Part shown: positions 6,611 to 10,451 of the stretch, in pieces | Layout: the number at the start of each line of letters is the position of its first letter | Numbering within the stretch: the stretch's first letter is position 1 | Source of the DNA: Candidatus Pelagibacter sp. TMED239 | GTDB taxonomy: Bacteria; Pseudomonadota; Alphaproteobacteria; Pelagibacterales; Pelagibacteraceae | NCBI GenBank assembly: GCA_002169475.2 | Contig: NHKK02000045.1 | Span: forward strand, 1 to 10,451 | Direction: 5' to 3' | DNA: 10,451 bases | Translations under genes and position numbers: made by a program | Notes under the pieces: generated by a model | The model's input: the letters and a program-made list of their open reading frames with translations, nothing else | Database searches by the model: none | Told to the model about the DNA's origin: nothing

Positions 6611-7624
6611 ATGGGAACTGTAGTACAGCTTAAAAATCAAATAAATGACTCTTATTTTCAACTTAAAGATTCTGTTGAAGATAAGCTTATTTTAACTGAA
6701 GAGAAAATAAAATCAAAATTAGCCAGTGACGTGCAATTAGTCCAAAAAATGACTGACTACCACATAGAAACTGGAGGCAAAAGATTAAGAGCATTATTAA
6801 CTTTAGGTTCAGCAAAGCTATGTGGTTACTCAAAAGGATCTAGAGACATAAATTTGGCTGCTTGCGTTGAACTAATTCATAGCGCAACACTAATGCATGA
6901 CGATGTAATAGATGAAGGTATTCTAAGAAGAGGAAAAAAAACTTTAAATATAGTTTGGAATAATCAATCTTCTATTTTAATTGGTGATTATTTATTAAGC
7001 AGATGTTTTGAAATGATGGTAGAAGACGGTAATTTAGAGGTTTTAAAATTATTATCATCAACATCATCAAAAATAGCTCAAGGAGAAGTTTTGCAACTTC
7101 AACATACAGGTGAGGTTGATATGTTAGAAGAAACATATTTAAAAATTATTTCAGCAAAAACAGCTGAATTGTTTGCAGCCGCTACAAAGGTTGGAGCCAT
7201 TATATCTAAAGTTGAAAATAAAGAAAAAGATGCTCTAGAATTTTATGGAAGAAATCTTGGTCTCACTTTTCAAATAGCTGATGATACTCTTGATTATAAC
7301 TCTGAAATAAAATTATTTGGAAAAAAAATTGGTCAAGATTTTTTTGAAGGAAAAATTACTCTTCCAATAATTTTACTTTTTCAAAAATGTGACTTGATAG
7401 AAAAAAAAATTTTAAAAGAAATATTTTTAAAAGAATTAAGAAATGAAGATGATTTTGAAAAAATTATTTCACTAATAAAAAAATATAAAATAATAAAAGA
7501 ATGTTATCAAAAAGCTCAACATTATATTAATCTTGCTTCAAATTCTTTAACAATATTTAAAGATTCAAAAGAAAAAGAAATTCTTAAAAATCTTACATCA
7601 TTTAGTTTAGCTAGAAATTTTTAA
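6611..7624 (+). CDS. ispB: Long-chain all-trans polyprenyl diphosphate synthase (octaprenyl/decaprenyl type)
   Basis: The enzyme lengthens farnesyl-type allylic diphosphates with isopentenyl diphosphate to make the ubiquinone side chain. The protein is 337 residues, in the normal range of about 320-340. Visible motifs are GGKRLRALL at 55-63, the first Asp-rich motif HDDVIDEGILRRG with Asp97, Asp98 and Asp101, and the second, GLTFQIADDTLDY, with Asp224, Asp225 and Asp228; both bind Mg-diphosphate. The residues four and five places before the first Asp-rich motif are small (Ala92, Thr93) rather than bulky aromatics, which fits a long-chain product. The sequence cannot say whether eight or ten units are made; ubiquinone-10 is usual in alphaproteobacteria. 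The gene is divergent from the S49 peptidase gene, has no Shine-Dalgarno sequence, and overlaps the convergent pdxH by four bases at the stop codons. Confidence 0.95.
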   Translation: MGTVVQLKNQINDSYFQLKDSVEDKLILTEEKIKSKLASDVQLVQKMTDYHIETGGKRLRALLTLGSAKLCGYSKGSRDINLAACVELIHSATLMHDDVIDEGILRRGKKTLNIVWNNQSSILIGDYLLSRCFEMMVEDGNLEVLKLLSSTSSKIAQGEVLQLQHTGEVDMLEETYLKIISAKTAELFAAATKVGAIISKVENKEKDALEFYGRNLGLTFQIADDTLDYNSEIKLFGKKIGQDFFEGKITLPIILLFQKCDLIEKKILKEIFLKELRNEDDFEKIISLIKKYKIIKECYQKAQHYINLASNSLTIFKDSKEKEILKNLTSFSLARNF

Positions 7625-8247
7625 GGACTTAATAAAGATTTTATCCAATTATCATTACTTTCTTTAGTATACTTAAGTCTCTCATGTATTCTGCTATCTC
7701 CATCTAACCAAAATTCAATACTTAGTGGAGATAAATTCCATCCAGACCAATGATTTGGTCTAGGAACATTACTATGATCTTGATATTTTTTTTTAAATTC
7801 TTCTATTGCGCTCATCAATTCATCTCTATTACTTAATTCTTCGCTTTGCTTTGATGCCCAAGCACCTATCCTGCTATCATAAGTTCTAGAATTATAATAT
7901 TCATCTGCAGTATCATTTTCTATCAATGATACTGATCCACTAATTCTAACTTGCCTCAGTAAACTTTTCCAATGAAAACACATTGCAGCTTTAGGATTTG
8001 TTTTTAATTCATTTCCTTTTTGACTATTTAAGTTTGTATAAAAAACAAATCCATTTTTATTAAAATTTTTCAATAAAACCATTCTTACTGATGGGAAATT
8101 ATTCTTATTTGAAGTAGCTAACGCTACTGCATTAGGATCGTTAGGTTCTGTTTTTATAGCTTCATCCATCCATATTTTGAATAGTTGAATTGGATCATCT
8201 ATATCTAAAAAACAGTTATTAAGGCCAAGTAAGTTTTTTTGATTCAT
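7621..8247 (-). CDS. pdxH: Pyridoxine/pyridoxamine 5'-phosphate oxidase
   Basis: This FMN enzyme oxidises PNP or PMP to the cofactor PLP, the last step of de novo synthesis and of salvage. The protein is 208 residues (E. coli 218, with a longer N-terminus). Family blocks are FPSVRMVLLK at 51-60, FVFYTNLNSQKGNEL at 67-81, FHWKSLLRQVRISG at 91-104, SRIGAWASKQS at 125-135, NHWSGWNLSPLSIEFW at 165-180, and RIHER at 186-190, whose Arg and His match the E. coli substrate-binding Arg197 and His199. Oddities: the N-terminus lacks the LRREY segment of E. coli, the GLRRR segment reads GLNNC here, and the usual RLAP end is LLSP. The start ATG has no Shine-Dalgarno sequence and no better in-frame start lies upstream before a stop. 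The gene is 33 bases from the divergent aroC; its own promoter may lie inside the aroC start (ATGACA, 16 bases, GATTAT on the minus strand), which is weak evidence. Confidence 0.96.
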   Translation of the reverse strand: MNQKNLLGLNNCFLDIDDPIQLFKIWMDEAIKTEPNDPNAVALATSNKNNFPSVRMVLLKNFNKNGFVFYTNLNSQKGNELKTNPKAAMCFHWKSLLRQVRISGSVSLIENDTADEYYNSRTYDSRIGAWASKQSEELSNRDELMSAIEEFKKKYQDHSNVPRPNHWSGWNLSPLSIEFWLDGDSRIHERLKYTKESNDNWIKSLLSP

Positions 8248-8267
8248 AATTTCAACAAAATAATCTA

Positions 8268-8273
8268 TATAAT
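8268..8273 (+). promoter_or_regulatory. Candidate -10 element of aroC, implying a leaderless or near-leaderless mRNA
   Basis: A perfect TATAAT ends 7 bases before the aroC ATG at 8281. Transcription from it would begin at or next to the A of the start codon. No Shine-Dalgarno sequence is present in the 33-base gap. No good -35 is seen at the normal spacing; TTGATT at 8239-8244 is too far away (23 bases). In this AT-rich gap a chance match is quite possible. Confidence 0.35.
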
Positions 8274-8280
8274 ATAAATA

Positions 8281-9363
8281 ATGTCATTTAATACTTTTGG
8301 AAAGCTATTTCGTTTCTCTACTTGGGGAGAGTCTCATGGGCCAGCTATTGGCTGTATAGTTGATGGTTGTCCACCAAATATTAATTTAAATGAACAAAAT
8401 ATTCAAATAGAATTGGATAAAAGAAAACCTGGACAATCAAAATTTACAACACAAAGAAAAGAAGACGACAAAGTTCAGATATTATCTGGTGTATTTGAAG
8501 GTAAAACTACAGGAACACCTATTTCTCTCATTATTTATAATAAAGATATGAGATCAAAAGATTATAGTAATATCAAAAATAAATTTAGACCAGGTCATGC
8601 AGATTATACTTACTTTAAAAAGTACGGAATAAGAGACTACAGAGGTGGCGGAAGATCTTCAGCAAGAGAAACTGCAGCTAGAGTTGCAGCCGGAGCGATA
8701 GCTAAACTAGTTTTACAAAAAAAATTAGGAAAAAAATTTAAAGTTATTGGTGCTGTTACTCAGTTAGGAATATTAGGATGTGATACTAGTAAATGGAAAG
8801 ATAAAACAATTAATAAAAATCCTTTTTTCTGTCCTGACAAATCTATGGTTAAAATTTGGGAAAAATACTTGCTAGGTGTTAGAAAATCTGGATCCTCTTG
8901 TGGAGCAGTTATTGAAATAAGAGCAAGAGGCATACCCGCAGGTCTTGGTGCTCCAATTTATTCAAAATTAGATTCGGATATAACCTCCGGACTAATGAGC
9001 ATTAACGCTGTTAAAGGAGTAAATATTGGCTCTGGAATGAATTCAGCACAATTAAGTGGGGAAGAGAACTCAGATGAAATCTCACAAAAAGGAAAAAAAT
9101 TAATGTTTAACTCTAATAATGCTGGTGGAATTTTAGGAGGTATTTCGAGTGGTCAAGAAATTATTGCTTCGTTTGCTGTTAAGCCCACCTCGTCAATTCT
9201 AACAACTAGAAAAACAATTAATAAATTTGGAAAAAATACTACTATTTCAGTTAAAGGAAGACACGACCCTTGTGTTGGTATTAGAGCCGTACCAGTTGGG
9301 GAAGCTATGATGAATTGTATTTTGTTAGATCACTATCTAATGAATAAAGCTCAATGTAGTTGA
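8281..9363 (+). CDS. aroC: Chorismate synthase
   Basis: AroC converts 5-enolpyruvylshikimate 3-phosphate to chorismate, the last step of the shikimate pathway, using reduced FMN. Chorismate leads to aromatic amino acids, folate and the ubiquinone ring. The protein is 360 residues, normal for the family. All three signatures are present: [19 protein letters not shown] at 14-32 with His19, [20 protein letters not shown] at 103-122 with His106 followed by [18 protein letters not shown] at 123-140, and [18 protein letters not shown] at 326-343. Further blocks are the FMN-contact stretch [17 protein letters not shown] at 47-63 and [18 protein letters not shown] at 277-294. The ATG is fixed by the family N-terminus ([17 protein letters not shown]) and follows TATAAT closely, with no ribosome-binding site. 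The gene is divergent from pdxH and ends 8 bases from the convergent dxs stop. Confidence 0.98.
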   Translation: MSFNTFGKLFRFSTWGESHGPAIGCIVDGCPPNINLNEQNIQIELDKRKPGQSKFTTQRKEDDKVQILSGVFEGKTTGTPISLIIYNKDMRSKDYSNIKNKFRPGHADYTYFKKYGIRDYRGGGRSSARETAARVAAGAIAKLVLQKKLGKKFKVIGAVTQLGILGCDTSKWKDKTINKNPFFCPDKSMVKIWEKYLLGVRKSGSSCGAVIEIRARGIPAGLGAPIYSKLDSDITSGLMSINAVKGVNIGSGMNSAQLSGEENSDEISQKGKKLMFNSNNAGGILGGISSGQEIIASFAVKPTSSILTTRKTINKFGKNTTISVKGRHDPCVGIRAVPVGEAMMNCILLDHYLMNKAQCS

Positions 9364-9371
9364 AAATAATA

Positions 9372-10451
9372 TTAATTTTTTACTACTTTTATTGATTCCT
9401 TTTTAAATAAAATATCTAAGATTTTTTTAGAAATTTGAGACGAACTTAAACCTGCCAACTCATACATTTTTTTTGGATTATCTTGTTCAATAAAAACATC
9501 AGGCAATGTCATTGCTCTAAATTTTAAACCTTTATCAAACACTCCTTTCTCTGAAAGTAAGTTTTCTACATGAGAGCCAAATCCACCTATTGATCCTTCT
9601 TCTATAGTGATCATTACCTCGTGCTCTCTAGCACATTTTAAAATAAGTTCTTGATCTAGGGGTTTTGCAAATCTTGCATCCACAATTGTAGTTGAGACAC
9701 CTTTATTCTTTAATTCTTCAGCTGCTATTTTACATTCTTCAAGTCTTGTTCCTAAACTCAAAATACAAACTTGCTTTCCTTCTTGAATAACCCTTCCCTT
9801 ACCTAATTCAATTTTCTCATCTATTGAAGGTAGTTCCAATCCTATTCCTGTTCCTCTTGGATATCTAATTGCAGTAGGTCTATCATTTATATCAACTGAA
9901 GTATTAATCATTTTTACTAATTCAGCTTCATCACTTGCAGCCATAACAATGAAGTTAGGTAAAGTGGATAAATAAGTAATATCAAACGAACCAGCGTGTG
10001 TTGATCCGTCTGCTCCCACTAAACCTGCTCTATCTATTGCAAATCTCACTGGCAAACTTTGAATAGCTACATCATGGACAACTTGATCATAAGCTCTTTG
10101 TAAAAAAGTAGAATAAATTGCTGCATAAGGCTTGTATCCCTCAGTAGCCAAACCTGCAGAAAAAGTTACAGCATGCTGTTCAGCTATTCCAACATCAAAC
10201 ATTCTTTTAGGAAATTCTTTTCCAAAAATATCCATTCCAGTACCTCCTGGCATCGCAGCAGTTATTCCTACAATTTTACTATCCTTCTGAGCATGTTTGA
10301 CTAAAGTATTAGCAAATACTTTTGTATAAGCAGGAAGATTAGAACCACTTTTAACTTGCTCGCCTGTTTCAACATTAAATTTTGAAACACCATGATAGTG
10401 GTCAGTAGCTTTTTCTGCATATGAATAACCTTTTCCTTTTTGAGTTTTGAT
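9372..10451 (-). CDS. dxs: 1-deoxy-D-xylulose-5-phosphate synthase, C-terminal part; runs off the right edge
   Basis: Dxs joins pyruvate and glyceraldehyde 3-phosphate, using thiamine diphosphate, to make DXP for the MEP isoprenoid pathway, thiamine and PLP. The reading frame stays open to the window end, giving 360 visible codons including the stop; about 270 N-terminal residues with the thiamine-diphosphate-binding part are outside. An internal ATG at 10251-10253 is not the start, because family sequence continues upstream of it ([20 protein letters not shown], then [12 protein letters not shown]). Counting from the edge, the transketolase pyrimidine-binding domain carries [13 protein letters not shown] (catalytic Glu near 91), [19 protein letters not shown] near 113-131, [15 protein letters not shown] near 140-154 and AIRYPRG near 194-200. 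The transketolase C-terminal domain follows, ending [10 protein letters not shown]. No terminator hairpin is visible between it and aroC. Confidence 0.97.
   Translation of the reverse strand: MKTQKGKGYSYAEKATDHYHGVSKFNVETGEQVKSGSNLPAYTKVFANTLVKHAQKDSKIVGITAAMPGGTGMDIFGKEFPKRMFDVGIAEQHAVTFSAGLATEGYKPYAAIYSTFLQRAYDQVVHDVAIQSLPVRFAIDRAGLVGADGSTHAGSFDITYLSTLPNFIVMAASDEAELVKMINTSVDINDRPTAIRYPRGTGIGLELPSIDEKIELGKGRVIQEGKQVCILSLGTRLEECKIAAEELKNKGVSTTIVDARFAKPLDQELILKCAREHEVMITIEEGSIGGFGSHVENLLSEKGVFDKGLKFRAMTLPDVFIEQDNPKKMYELAGLSSSQISKKILDILFKKESIKVVKN

Noticed and set aside
9364..9371. Terminator between the convergent aroC and dxs genes
   Set aside because: Only 8 bases separate the stops, and no GC stem followed by a T-run is visible on either strand here.
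10251..10253. ATG as a start codon for a short separate dxs-like gene
   Set aside because: The frame continues upstream to the window edge with clear Dxs sequence, so this Met is internal and the gene is simply cut by the window.
1..10451. A novel defence, mobile or biosynthetic system
   Set aside because: Every long gene is a recognisable housekeeping enzyme of normal length with intact motifs. There are no transposase, integrase, phage or repeat-array features and no unexplained stretch above about 115 bases.

Overview
The window is a compact, strongly AT-rich stretch of bacterial chromosome. It carries eight protein-coding genes and the 3' end of a tmRNA gene. Genes overlap or nearly touch, the only non-coding gap above 100 bases is 6497-6610, and Lys/Asn/Ile-rich proteins reflect the low GC. 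A permuted (two-piece) tmRNA, an S49 peptidase-glyQ-glyS-ppdK gene order and small gene sizes point to an alphaproteobacterium with a streamlined genome. A marine SAR11/Pelagibacterales member is the best guess. That assignment is inference from composition and gene order, not from a database match.

Layout, left to right. Positions 1-93 (+) hold the last part of ssrA, with the end of the proteolysis-tag reading frame, its stop codon, two stem-loops and a T-run. Positions 95-6496 (-) hold a four-gene run read right to left: an S49 (SppA/SohB-type) peptidase, glyQ, glyS and ppdK. The joints are tight (overlap, 0 nt, 1-nt overlap), and only the first gene has a clear Shine-Dalgarno sequence and promoter-like hexamers. 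Positions 6497-6610 are a divergent control region. Positions 6611-7624 (+) hold a long-chain polyprenyl diphosphate synthase (ispB type). It converges on pdxH (7621-8247, -) with overlapping stop codons. A 33-bp gap separates pdxH from the divergent aroC (8281-9363, +), which converges on dxs (9372 to beyond the right edge, -).

How the genes relate. GlyQ and GlyS form the two subunits of the bacterial alpha2beta2 glycyl-tRNA synthetase. PPDK interconverts pyruvate and PEP. In the right half, Dxs makes 1-deoxy-D-xylulose 5-phosphate, which feeds both isoprenoids (the substrate line of the polyprenyl synthase) and PLP (finished by PdxH). AroC makes chorismate, the source of the ubiquinone ring. 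The right half is therefore a housekeeping set around quinone and PLP supply.

I found no mobile element, CRISPR array, phage gene, defence system or unrecognised protein. The window looks like ordinary core genome. The points most worth a second look are the truncated permuted tmRNA at the left edge, a PdxH that seems to lack the arginines of the E. coli allosteric PLP site, and the very short divergent pdxH/aroC gap that suggests a leaderless aroC mRNA.
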